A program made the position numbers and the translations under genes. The notes beneath the pieces are model-generated. The model ran no database searches and was not told the DNA's origin. It worked only from the letters and a program-made list of their open reading frames with translations. Positions 52,924 to 61,723 of a DNA stretch of 64,000 nt are shown piece by piece. Numbering within the stretch: the first letter of the stretch is position 1; every line of letters begins with the position of its first letter. The DNA comes from Deinococcus puniceus (GTDB taxonomy: Bacteria; Deinococcota; Deinococci; Deinococcales; Deinococcaceae). The stretch spans positions 2,092,501 through 2,156,500 of the forward strand of contig NZ_CP011387.1 of NCBI RefSeq assembly GCF_001644565.1, read 5' to 3'.

Positions 52924-53094
52924 GTTGCCTCCACCCTGCACGAATAAGAACGAGTATAGGCGGGGTCAGTTCAAAATCTAAGCCGTAGAGCTTGCGCATT
53001 CTGTGGTGCGCCGCAGGCCCGCAATGCATTGATGACCGACTTCTGAACGCTTCCCCACCCTCTCCCCCCTTGCAGCGGGCGTAGGCTGACCTCC

Positions 53095-54486
<1,392 letters not shown>

Positions 54487-54549
54487 CGATGGGGGTAGTC
54501 GCCGCACATGAGGCAACACGATTTGCCTCACCCATTTACCCTACTGAGC

Positions 54550-55062
54550 ATGAAACGAATAGCCCTTCTATGTGCCGCTTTTATCGGCACTGCCGCCGCC
54601 GAACGCGTTCCCAATACACAGGTCTACTACTTTAGAGAATTTGACAGCATGACCGACGCCAATAAAAGCACCGTTGCCGTGGCTGAGATCAACGACACAG
54701 AGGCAAATACATTCTTCTCATTCCTTTGCCGGAATGGTCAGCCCGATGTTTACTTGCAGACCAAAAATGACTTGCTCACTACCAGTGATTACGACGCTGA
54801 TCGTTACCCCAATCTGATGTACCGCGTGGACAGCCAGCAAGCAAAGACTTTGCCATCCGACGGAGCCACAGACAATGGCAAAATTGACCTGACGACGATG
54901 GCCTTTGACACTGCTCGCGATCAAATCCTAGTCGCCGCCTTCAAGAATGCCCAGTCCAAAGTGACGGTTCGGATTCTCCGCAACTCGGCCAGCGCACTGG
55001 ACTACACTTTTTACGTCAAGGGTTTCAAGCAGGCCATGACCGCCGTCAATAACTGCAAATAA
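54550..55062 (+). CDS. Exported hypothetical protein
   Basis: 170 residues: signal peptide ending Thr-Ala-Ala-Ala, then a soluble domain rich in Asn, Asp and Thr with two Cys (Leu-Cys-Arg and the C-terminal Asn-Cys-Lys). No family recognised. Codon use is more A/T-rich than in neighbours. TACCCT ends 7 nt before the ATG at 54550; 14 upstream codons overlap the promoter. A terminator follows. Confidence 0.7.
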   Translation: MKRIALLCAAFIGTAAAERVPNTQVYYFREFDSMTDANKSTVAVAEINDTEANTFFSFLCRNGQPDVYLQTKNDLLTTSDYDADRYPNLMYRVDSQQAKTLPSDGATDNGKIDLTTMAFDTARDQILVAAFKNAQSKVTVRILRNSASALDYTFYVKGFKQAMTAVNNCK

Positions 55063-55081
55063 CGTTCACCTCTTCCAATTG

Positions 55082-55101
55082 CCCCGCTTCGGCGGGGTTT
55101 T
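55082..55101 (+). terminator. UUCG-capped terminator
   Basis: CCCCGC-TTCG-GCGGGG followed by TTTT: a 6-bp stem with a C(UUCG)G tetraloop. Ends the exported-protein transcript before the gyrA control region. Confidence 0.85.
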
Positions 55102-55152
55102 GCTGTCTTGCCTCTTGCCCCCCAACACCCCCTTTTCCACGCCCCTGTGCGG

Positions 55153-55201
55153 TACAATAGGGCCAGTTGAGGGAGCATCTGCCGTTACGCCTATAGCATA
55201 A
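55153..55201 (+). promoter_or_regulatory. gyrA control region with radiation/desiccation response motif
   Basis: TACAAT (55153-55158) is a likely -10 box. TTACGCCTATAGCATAA (55185-55201) is a 17-bp near-palindrome close to the RDRM consensus (TTATG-N7-CATAA), the DdrO operator; gyrA is an established member of that regulon in Deinococcus. It lies about 27 bp downstream of the -10 box, where bound DdrO could block the polymerase. One position in the left arm departs from consensus. Confidence 0.7.
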
Positions 55202-55221
55202 TGTGATAGACTCGTTCCATT

Positions 55222-55282
55222 CCCGGCAGGGTTTGCCGGGCTTCTCATCCCCCCGGTTGGCGGTCAACATTTTCCGCCAACC
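55222..55282 (+). promoter_or_regulatory. Two hairpins in the gyrA leader
   Basis: CCCGGCA/TGCCGGG (55222-55240) and GGTTGGCGG/CCGCCAACC (55255-55282, perfect 9 bp). Neither is followed by a T-run. They may affect stability or translation of gyrA mRNA. Confidence 0.5.
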
Positions 55283-55315
55283 CGCCTGACGCCCTGCGGC
55301 GCAGATTGGAGCCTC

Positions 55316-57745
55316 ATGACCGGAATTCTTCCCGTTGACATCACCACCGAAGTCAAAACCAATTTCATCAATTACGCCATGAACGTGATCGTAGACCGGG
55401 CGCTGCCAGACGTGCGCGACGGCCTGAAGCCGGTGCAGCGGCGAATCATGTACGCCATGCTGCAAGAAGGGCTGATGTCGAACACCAAGCACGCCAAGTC
55501 GGCCAGCGTGGTGGGCGAGGTCATGAAACGGTATCACCCTCACGGCGACTCCAGCATTTATGACGCGATGGTGCGCCTCGGCCAGTGGTGGAACATGCGC
55601 TACCCGATGGTTGACCCTCAAGGCAATTTCGGGTCTATGGACGGCGATATGGCCGCCGCCATGCGCTACACCGAAGCCCGCATGACCAAGGTGGCCGAAG
55701 AACTGCTGGCCGATCTGGAGAAAGAAACCGTAGACACCAAGCCCAACTACGACGAGACCACCACCGAACCCACTGTGCTGCCCTCTGCCATTCCCAACCT
55801 GCTGGTCAACGGCGCGTCGGGCATCGCCGTGGGCATGGCGACCAACATTCCGCCGCACAACCTGACCGAGATTTGCAACGGCCTGCTGGCACTGATCGAC
55901 AACCCCCAGATCACGCTGGACGAGATGATGGAACACGTCAAGGGGCCGGATTTCCCCACGGGCGGGCGCATCAGCTTGCAGGGCATCCGTGAAGCCTTCG
56001 CCACGGGGCACTCTGGTCTGAAGGTGCGCGGCAAGGCCCGCATCGACGAGAAGAATGGGCGCTCGCAGATCATCATTTCCGAGATTCCTTACCAGCTCAA
56101 CAAAACCAACCTGCTGCAAACCATCAGCGCGATGTACAAAGCCGGGAAAATCCCCGACATCAGCGCCCTGCGCGACGAGTCGGATCGCAAGGAACCCGTC
56201 CGCATCGTGATCGAGCTGAAGCGCGGCGCGATTCCCACGCTCGTGCTGAATCAGCTCTACAAGTACACGCAGCTTCAAAGCACGTTTACGGTCATCAACC
56301 TCAGCATCGTGAACGGCGAGCCGCGCGTGCTGCCCCTGATCGACACCATGCGCTACTTCCTTGTTCACCGCCGCGACGTGGTGACGCGCCGCACGGCCTA
56401 CGAGCTGAAGAAGGCCGAGGAACGCGCCCACGTGCTGGAAGGGCTGATCAAGGCGCTGGATCATATTGACGAAGTGATTGCCTTGATCCGCGCCAGCAAC
56501 ACCGGAGCCGAGGCCCGCGACGCGCTGATGGCCCGCTTTGGCCTGACCGAAGTGCAGTCTCAGTCCATCCTCGATATGCGCCTGCAACGCCTCGTGGGGC
56601 TGGAGCGCGAGAAGCTGACCAACGAATTCAACGAACTGCAAGTCACGATTGCCCGCCTGCGTTCCATCTTGGGCGACGAGAAACTGCTGTGGCGCGAGAT
56701 CAAGAAGGAGCTGCGCGACATCCGTGACCGCTACGGCGACGAGCGGCGCAGCACCATCGTGCTGTTGGAAGAAGACATCAACCGCGAAGACCTGATCGCC
56801 GTGGAAGACATGGTGATCACCATGACCCGCGCCGGATACCTCAAGCGCACCAACATGGACGCTTACCGCGCTCAGGCGCGTGGTGGACGCGGTTCCAGCG
56901 GCGGCAAGCTGCGCGACGAGGACATCAACACCCGCGTCTTCGTGGGCAGCACGCACGATTACCTGCTGTTCTTCACCGATCAGGGCCGCGTCTTCCACGA
57001 GAAGATTTACGACCTGCCGGAAGCGGGCCGCGACGCCAAGGGCACGCACATTCGCAACCTCTTGCCTTCCCTGCGCGAAACCGAAAACATCGCCAGCGTG
57101 CTGAGCGTCAAGGGCTTCGAGGAAGAGGGCAGCTTCGTGTTCGCCACCCGCAAGGGCATCGTCAAGAAGACCCAGATCACCGATTACGGCAACATCACGT
57201 CGGCGGGCCTGATCGCCATCAACCTGCAACCCGGCGATGAACTGATCGGCGTGGGCATCGTGTGCGAGAGCGACCATATTGTGCTGGCCAGCCGCGAAGG
57301 GCAAGCCATGCGCTTCGACGCCGCCGAGGTGCGCGACACGGGCCGCGCCACACAGGGCGTGATCGGGATGCGCCTGCGCGACGACGATGTGGTGGTCAGC
57401 ATGGCTCTCGTGCCCGGTGGCGACGAAACCAGCGAACTCCTCAGCATCAGCGAATTCGGCCTCGGCAAGCGCACCCCGGCGGGCGACTACCCCAGCAAAG
57501 GGCGCGGCGGCCTCGGCGTGATTACGCTGGACGTGACCGAGCGCACCGGCAAACTGGTGACGCTGGCCCGCGTGGCAGGCGACGAAGAACTGATGGTGCT
57601 GACCGAAAAAGGCACCGTGATTCGCACCCGCGTGGAAGAAGTGAGAACCACAGGCCGCAACGCGCAGGGCGTGAAAGTCATCAACATCGGTGACAAAGAC
57701 CGCGTGATCAGCGCCTTCCCGGTGCGGAAGGAAGACGAGCTGTAA
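55316..57745 (+). CDS. gyrA: DNA gyrase subunit A
   Basis: 809 residues. INYAMNVIVDRALPDVRDGLKPVQRR, the resistance-determining stretch HPHGDSSIYDAM (Ser and Asp as in drug-sensitive enzymes), and the DNA-cleaving Tyr in AAMRYTEARM. C-terminal propeller repeats follow; the GyrA box reads QARGGRG instead of QRRGGKG. It introduces negative supercoils with GyrB (not in the window). GGAG lies upstream of the ATG. Probably induced after radiation through the motif at 55185. Confidence 0.97.
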   Translation: MTGILPVDITTEVKTNFINYAMNVIVDRALPDVRDGLKPVQRRIMYAMLQEGLMSNTKHAKSASVVGEVMKRYHPHGDSSIYDAMVRLGQWWNMRYPMVDPQGNFGSMDGDMAAAMRYTEARMTKVAEELLADLEKETVDTKPNYDETTTEPTVLPSAIPNLLVNGASGIAVGMATNIPPHNLTEICNGLLALIDNPQITLDEMMEHVKGPDFPTGGRISLQGIREAFATGHSGLKVRGKARIDEKNGRSQIIISEIPYQLNKTNLLQTISAMYKAGKIPDISALRDESDRKEPVRIVIELKRGAIPTLVLNQLYKYTQLQSTFTVINLSIVNGEPRVLPLIDTMRYFLVHRRDVVTRRTAYELKKAEERAHVLEGLIKALDHIDEVIALIRASNTGAEARDALMARFGLTEVQSQSILDMRLQRLVGLEREKLTNEFNELQVTIARLRSILGDEKLLWREIKKELRDIRDRYGDERRSTIVLLEEDINREDLIAVEDMVITMTRAGYLKRTNMDAYRAQARGGRGSSGGKLRDEDINTRVFVGSTHDYLLFFTDQGRVFHEKIYDLPEAGRDAKGTHIRNLLPSLRETENIASVLSVKGFEEEGSFVFATRKGIVKKTQITDYGNITSAGLIAINLQPGDELIGVGIVCESDHIVLASREGQAMRFDAAEVRDTGRATQGVIGMRLRDDDVVVSMALVPGGDETSELLSISEFGLGKRTPAGDYPSKGRGGLGVITLDVTERTGKLVTLARVAGDEELMVLTEKGTVIRTRVEEVRTTGRNAQGVKVINIGDKDRVISAFPVRKEDEL

Positions 57746-57756
57746 GCCCTCTCCCC

Positions 57757-57796
57757 AAACGCCGCGCCCGGCCCCAGCGGTCAGGCGCGGCGTTTT
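57757..57796 (+). terminator. gyrA terminator
   Basis: AAACGCCGCGCC (57757-57768) pairs perfectly with GGCGCGGCGTTT (57784-57795), 12 bp, with a T after it. Confidence 0.9.
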
Positions 57797-57889
57797 GTGA
57801 TGGTCGGGTGGCAGTCTGCTTAAGCCTTGCTCAACCCTAGTGACAATCCGGTCAGTCGTCATCTGCTTATCTCTTGTCAAGGAGGTCAG

Positions 57890-58018
57890 ATGAATCAACT
57901 GCACCTTAAGCGCCCTGTGAGTTTCTGCTCTGCACAGAATATGAGTTGGCAAGCGTGCTATACGCCTCTTTCTTCCGCACCACTTCTGACCGAACTTCGT
58001 AAGCTAAATGCTGATTAA
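57890..58018 (+). CDS. Small ORF of 42 residues upstream of the CRP-family gene
   Basis: ATG at 57890 with AAGGAGGTC ending 3 nt upstream, a near-perfect ribosome site. Peptide starts MNQLHLKRPVSFCSAQNMSW and ends LLTELRKLNAD; two Cys, no membrane segment. It lies between the gyrA terminator and the CRP promoter, in DNA more A/T-rich than average. No family recognised; a small regulatory protein is possible. Confidence 0.5.
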   Translation: MNQLHLKRPVSFCSAQNMSWQACYTPLSSAPLLTELRKLNAD

Positions 58019-58031
58019 AGAAACAAAAGTG

Positions 58032-58060
58032 TTTACAAAAATGTGATTCTAGGTTACACT
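58032..58060 (+). promoter_or_regulatory. Promoter of the CRP-family gene with TGTGA half-sites
   Basis: TTTACA (58032-58037), 17-bp spacer, TACACT (58055-58060). TGTGA occurs at 58042-58046 and 58060-58064, and GTGTAAC lies on the opposite strand between them, resembling CRP half-sites. Self-regulation by the encoded protein is plausible. Confidence 0.6.
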
Positions 58061-58141
58061 GTGATCAACGTTGGGAAGGCTGCACAAGCCCTCGCCCCAG
58101 CGTCCTTCCTACCCCGAATCCACCGCCTGGAGGCGACGCAC

Positions 58142-58765
58142 ATGACACAGACCAGCCATAAGACCAATACCAACAGCCGCACCTTCGTGGACACCGTGAC
58201 CTACCGCCCCGGAGCCGTCATCCTGTACCCCGGCAAGAGCGACATGCTGTACCGCGTCGCCAGCGGCCTGATCCGCGTGCACACCATGGACGACGACGGC
58301 AACGGCCTGACCCTGCGTTACGTGAAGCCCGGTGAGTACTTTGGCGAAGAAGCCCTCGCAGGCGTGAACCGCGCTTACTTTGCCGAAGCCGTGACCGACA
58401 GCAGCGTAGACGTGATCAACCCCGCCCTGATGAGCGCCGAAGACAACCTCGTGGTGACGACTCACCTTGTCCGGACGCTGGAGCGCGCCTACGAAAGCAT
58501 CTACCGCCTTGTCGGCAAGAGGTTGCGTGCCCGCATCGCCGGAGAACTGCTGGAGCTGAAGGACACCGCCCTCGCCACGCAGCTCGATAGCGGTGAGACC
58601 ATGATCTACGCCACGCACGACGAACTGGCCGCCGCAGTGGGCAGCGTGCGCGAAACCGTGACCAAAGTGGTGGGCGAACTCAGCCGCGAAGGCGTGATCA
58701 GCGCAGGCTACGGCAAGATCACCCTGCGCAACGAGAAGCAACTGCAAGAAATCGCCGCCGCGTAA
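58142..58765 (+). CDS. CRP/FNR family transcription regulator
   Basis: 207 residues. Cyclic-nucleotide-binding domain with VKPGEYFGEEALAG and NRAYFAEAV: the Glu and Arg of the cAMP phosphate site are present, the usual Ser is Ala. The C-terminal helix-turn-helix has THDELAAAVGSVRETVTKVVGELSREGVI. It could be the counterpart of D. radiodurans DdrI, a CRP-like stress regulator, but which paralogue cannot be told from sequence alone. TGGAGG lies 7 nt before the ATG; 33 upstream codons fall in the promoter. Confidence 0.9.
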   Translation: MTQTSHKTNTNSRTFVDTVTYRPGAVILYPGKSDMLYRVASGLIRVHTMDDDGNGLTLRYVKPGEYFGEEALAGVNRAYFAEAVTDSSVDVINPALMSAEDNLVVTTHLVRTLERAYESIYRLVGKRLRARIAGELLELKDTALATQLDSGETMIYATHDELAAAVGSVRETVTKVVGELSREGVISAGYGKITLRNEKQLQEIAAA

Positions 58766-58785
58766 GCGTAAAACCGACTCTTCCG

Positions 58786-58818
58786 AAACCGCTCTGGCCT
58801 AGGCTGGGGCGGTTTTTT
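58786..58818 (+). terminator. Terminator of the CRP-family gene
   Basis: AAACCGC pairs with GCGGTTT, followed by more T (six in all). Confidence 0.85.
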
Positions 58819-58851
58819 GCGTGTGCCTGCTCATCCCTCTATCCTTCCCCT

Positions 58852-59961
58852 ATGCCCGACCACCCCACCGCCCTCACCCCGGCCCACTTGCGGGCGCTGG
58901 CCCTCCGCACACTGGGGCCGCAGCCCTCCATTCAGGCCGCGCTGGACAGCATGAAATTCGTGCAGGCCGACCCGATCCGGGTTCCGGCGCGTGCCCAAGA
59001 CCTGACGCTGATGGCGCGAGTGGCAGGTTACCGGGCAGGCGACTTAGAGCAGCACTACGCCGTGCTGGACGCCGAAGAAGACATGTTGCCCAATTACGGC
59101 TTCGTGCCCCGGCAAGTGCAGGCGTGGCTGCATCCGCGTGAAGTGGCCCCCACCCGCATAGAGCGCGAACATCCGGCCCTGCTGAACAGCGTGCGGGCGC
59201 TGCTACAGGAGCGGGGCGAACTTCACCCCAAAGAAGCGACGGCGGCGCTGGGTGTGGGCCGGGTAGAAAACGCATGGGGCGGGCAATCGAGCGGCACCAC
59301 GCGGGCGCTCGATGCGCTGCACTACCGGGGAGAAGCGCGGGTGCTGCGGCGGGTGTCGGGCGTGCGGGTGTACGGCCCCGCACCACACTTGGCCGCCCTG
59401 CGTGACCAGCCCCTACCAGATGCCGAGCGCGTGCAGCATGTGGTTTCCTTGTTGGCCCACCTGTACGGCCCACTGCCCGAAGCCAGTTTGGGCTACCTCG
59501 TCGGCCTCAGCGGATTTGGGTTGCCGCACCTGAAAACGACTTTGCGGGCGGCCTTCAAACGGGCGGTGAAAGAGACTCTGATGGGCGCGAAAGTGGACGG
59601 CCTGCGCTATGTGTGGCCCGCCGAATGGGAGCTTGAGCAGCCCTCTGCCCCGTCCGGCCTGCGGATCGTGGGGCCGTTCGACCCGCTGGTGTGGGATCGC
59701 CGCCGCTTGGAACATCTGCACGGCTGGGCCTACCGTCTAGAGGCCTACACGCCGCCTGCCAAACGCCAATTCGGATACTACGCGCTGCCCGTATTTTGGG
59801 CCGAACGCGCTGTGGGCTGGGCCAATTTGCGGGTAGAAGCAGGAGAACTCAAGTCCGACGTGACGTGGCTGCCGGGCGTGCGGGACACGGCGGCCCTCCG
59901 CAAGGGTTTAGCAGGTGAATTAACGCGTTACCGGGCATTTCTGGGCCTATACCAGTCCTAA
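58852..59961 (+). CDS. YcaQ/AlkZ-type DNA glycosylase (HTH_42 family)
   Basis: 369 residues. FVQADPIRVPARAQDL has the QxD form (38-40) seen in YcaQ/AlkX, which unhook interstrand crosslinks, rather than QxQ of AlkZ. The C-terminal GPFDPLVWDRRRLEHLHGW and TPPAKRQFGYYALPVFW are family signatures. A repair role fits the organism. TATCCT ends 6 nt before the ATG. Confidence 0.87.
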   Translation: MPDHPTALTPAHLRALALRTLGPQPSIQAALDSMKFVQADPIRVPARAQDLTLMARVAGYRAGDLEQHYAVLDAEEDMLPNYGFVPRQVQAWLHPREVAPTRIEREHPALLNSVRALLQERGELHPKEATAALGVGRVENAWGGQSSGTTRALDALHYRGEARVLRRVSGVRVYGPAPHLAALRDQPLPDAERVQHVVSLLAHLYGPLPEASLGYLVGLSGFGLPHLKTTLRAAFKRAVKETLMGAKVDGLRYVWPAEWELEQPSAPSGLRIVGPFDPLVWDRRRLEHLHGWAYRLEAYTPPAKRQFGYYALPVFWAERAVGWANLRVEAGELKSDVTWLPGVRDTAALRKGLAGELTRYRAFLGLYQS

Positions 59962-59980
59962 ATCTTCTAGACTGCCCAAC

Positions 59981-60334
59981 ATGACCAACAGCCTTCAACC
60001 TCAATCTCGGTGGCAAGCGGCGGCTGAACTCGCGGGGCGCGGCATTCTGTACGGGCTGGGCGCGGCGGCGGTGGGCGCGGGCCTCGGCTATGCGCTGGGG
60101 CGGGGGCTGCCCGGGGCGCTGGCAGGCCTGAACTGGGCAGGCATCGTGCTGTGTCTGCTGGCGGGCCTGATGATCAAAGGTTCGTTCGACACATCGGCGG
60201 CAGAAGCGGCGGGCCGAGGCCGATTGGGACAGGGCACCAGGCGGGCCGAATTGCCGTTCGCACCCATGCTGCTGGCGCTGGTGGCAGGCGGCGTCTGCTT
60301 TGTGCTGGCGTGGCTCTTCAACAATCTGGCCTGA
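59981..60334 (+). CDS. Small membrane protein, unknown
   Basis: 117 residues with three membrane helices (about 21-43, 48-66, 93-114), Gly/Ala-rich, with a basic loop after the second. No family recognised. TAGACT ends 7 nt before the ATG. Confidence 0.68.
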   Translation: MTNSLQPQSRWQAAAELAGRGILYGLGAAAVGAGLGYALGRGLPGALAGLNWAGIVLCLLAGLMIKGSFDTSAAEAAGRGRLGQGTRRAELPFAPMLLALVAGGVCFVLAWLFNNLA

Positions 60335-60361
60335 GGACAACCTCCGCAGGCGTCGTTCGCC

Positions 60362-60400
60362 GTGCATAGACCCTTAGACCCTAGACCTTTAGACACATCA
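60362..60400. repeat. TTAGACCC word repeats
   Basis: AGACCCTTAGACCCTAGACC and CTTTAGAC words between converging genes; same word family as at 21251. Confidence 0.55.
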
Positions 60401-61375
60401 CCCTGCCTGCCACGCCGCCGCCGCCCGTTCCAGCGCCTCTCCCACGCCACTTTCCCGGTCTGTGGTGCGGACCGCCTGCCGCGCGGTAGACAGCAAATTC
60501 AGGGCCAAGCCCGCCCGTTCCTCATGGGCAAACTGCTGGGTCGAGAGCGTCAGCCCATGCCGCGCGAGTTCGGCTAGGTAGGTGGCCCGCAAACTGGGGC
60601 CGAGGCGCAGGCGTTCGGCGGCGTTCAGGCGCAGGGCCAGCAGGTGAGCGAAATCCACGCCCAGCGGCGCGGTCTGCGTCTGGCCGTAGTCGATCAGAAT
60701 GGGCGGCCCGCCTCCCTCCGGCCACAGCACCTGCCCGGAATGAATATCGCCGTGCGCGAGGGTGACGCCGGATGTGGCAGCCAACAGTTCCGGCAACTGG
60801 CGGGCCGCGTCCTGCACGGCAGCGCCGGAGAACCGGGCTATTTCTTGTGCTTGCCGAACCGCCCGCGCTGGATTCCACGTCCATTCCGCTTGGGCAGTAG
60901 GAGCAGTCACTTCGGGCCGATTCCACCAAAAAGCGTGATGCAGCGCCAGCAAGCGCACGATGTCCAGCAATGCCCCTTCCCGCGCCTCGTCGGAGGCAAA
61001 GGCTCCCCAGCCCAGCGTGGAATCGGTCAGGTCAGCGGTGATCAGGTGGGCGCGGTGGGTGGCCGAGTCTTGGGCGGCGTGCAGGAGCGGCGCGTGTGGC
61101 ACGGGCGACAGCGGCGCGAGGTCACGCAGGTAGGCGATTTCGCGGGCAAGGCGGTGGTAGGGGCGGGGCTGTTGGGCCGCAGCGGGCAAGTATTTGAGGA
61201 ACAACGGCCCATGTGCCGAGGCATAGCGGGCAAATCCGGCCCCTTCTCCCGTCCATGCTTCTAGGCAGCGCAGCGCACCGGGAAAAGCGGCCCGCACACC
61301 CGGCGGCAAGCGCGGGACAACGGCGGGAGCCTCTAGATTTTGGGCCTCTCGCCAACGGTTCAGCCAATCCAACAA
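60398..61375 (-). CDS. Phosphotransferase (APH/choline kinase-like)
   Basis: 325 residues from TTG 61375. LAHGDIHSGQVLW holds the catalytic Asp (Brenner motif HGDxxxxN with Gln for Asn), and ILIDYGQTQTAPLGVDFAHLL the metal-binding Asp. The nucleotide-binding Lys lies probably in GPLFLKYLP. Family members phosphorylate small alcohols or antibiotics; substrate unknown. The TTG lies 2 nt after the stop of the small gene at 61378-61605, suggesting coupled translation; the longer open frame upstream is a shadow. Confidence 0.72.
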   Translation of the reverse strand: MLDWLNRWREAQNLEAPAVVPRLPPGVRAAFPGALRCLEAWTGEGAGFARYASAHGPLFLKYLPAAAQQPRPYHRLAREIAYLRDLAPLSPVPHAPLLHAAQDSATHRAHLITADLTDSTLGWGAFASDEAREGALLDIVRLLALHHAFWWNRPEVTAPTAQAEWTWNPARAVRQAQEIARFSGAAVQDAARQLPELLAATSGVTLAHGDIHSGQVLWPEGGGPPILIDYGQTQTAPLGVDFAHLLALRLNAAERLRLGPSLRATYLAELARHGLTLSTQQFAHEERAGLALNLLSTARQAVRTTDRESGVGEALERAAAAWQAG

Positions 61376-61377
61376 AC

Positions 61378-61605
61378 TCAGGCCAGCAGCGAGAACAGGC
61401 CTACCACGCCGCCGAGGGCCACCACGCCCGCCAGCACCACGCCGAGGCAGCCGAACATCCCGCGCCGACGCCCGGTGTGGCGGGCATGTCCCCGGTGACC
61501 GTAGCCCACGCGGTGGCCGCTGGAATGGCTGTGCCCCCCCAGCAGGCCCCCCCGCTTGCCACTGCTGCGACTGAACGAAAACGATCCGGCAGAAAATCCA
61601 CTCAT
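61378..61605 (-). CDS. Small Gly/Ser/His/Arg-rich protein with one membrane anchor
   Basis: 75 residues. The N-terminal 50 are rich in Ser, Gly, His and Arg (SGHRVGYGHRGHARHTGRRR); a hydrophobic anchor follows at about 51-74 (CLGVVLAGVVALGGVVGLF). No family recognised. TATGTT ends 5 nt before the ATG. Its stop is next to the TTG of the phosphotransferase gene. Confidence 0.6.
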   Translation of the reverse strand: MSGFSAGSFSFSRSSGKRGGLLGGHSHSSGHRVGYGHRGHARHTGRRRGMFGCLGVVLAGVVALGGVVGLFSLLA

Positions 61606-61723
61606 GCCAGAACATACGGGAGGGCCGCGCCAAGAGTTCCCGGTTTGACCGGGTTCAACGTTTCAGCGGGCCACCCGGTACACACCGCACTCATGACACT
61701 CAGGGGCGTATGATGACCCGACT

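Noticed and set aside
55046..57952. 968-residue minus-strand frame opposite gyrA
   Set aside because: Antisense shadow caused by strong codon bias in gyrA.
60398..61633. 411-residue version of the phosphotransferase
   Set aside because: Its first 86 residues overlap the small 75-residue gene in another frame and have shadow-like composition.
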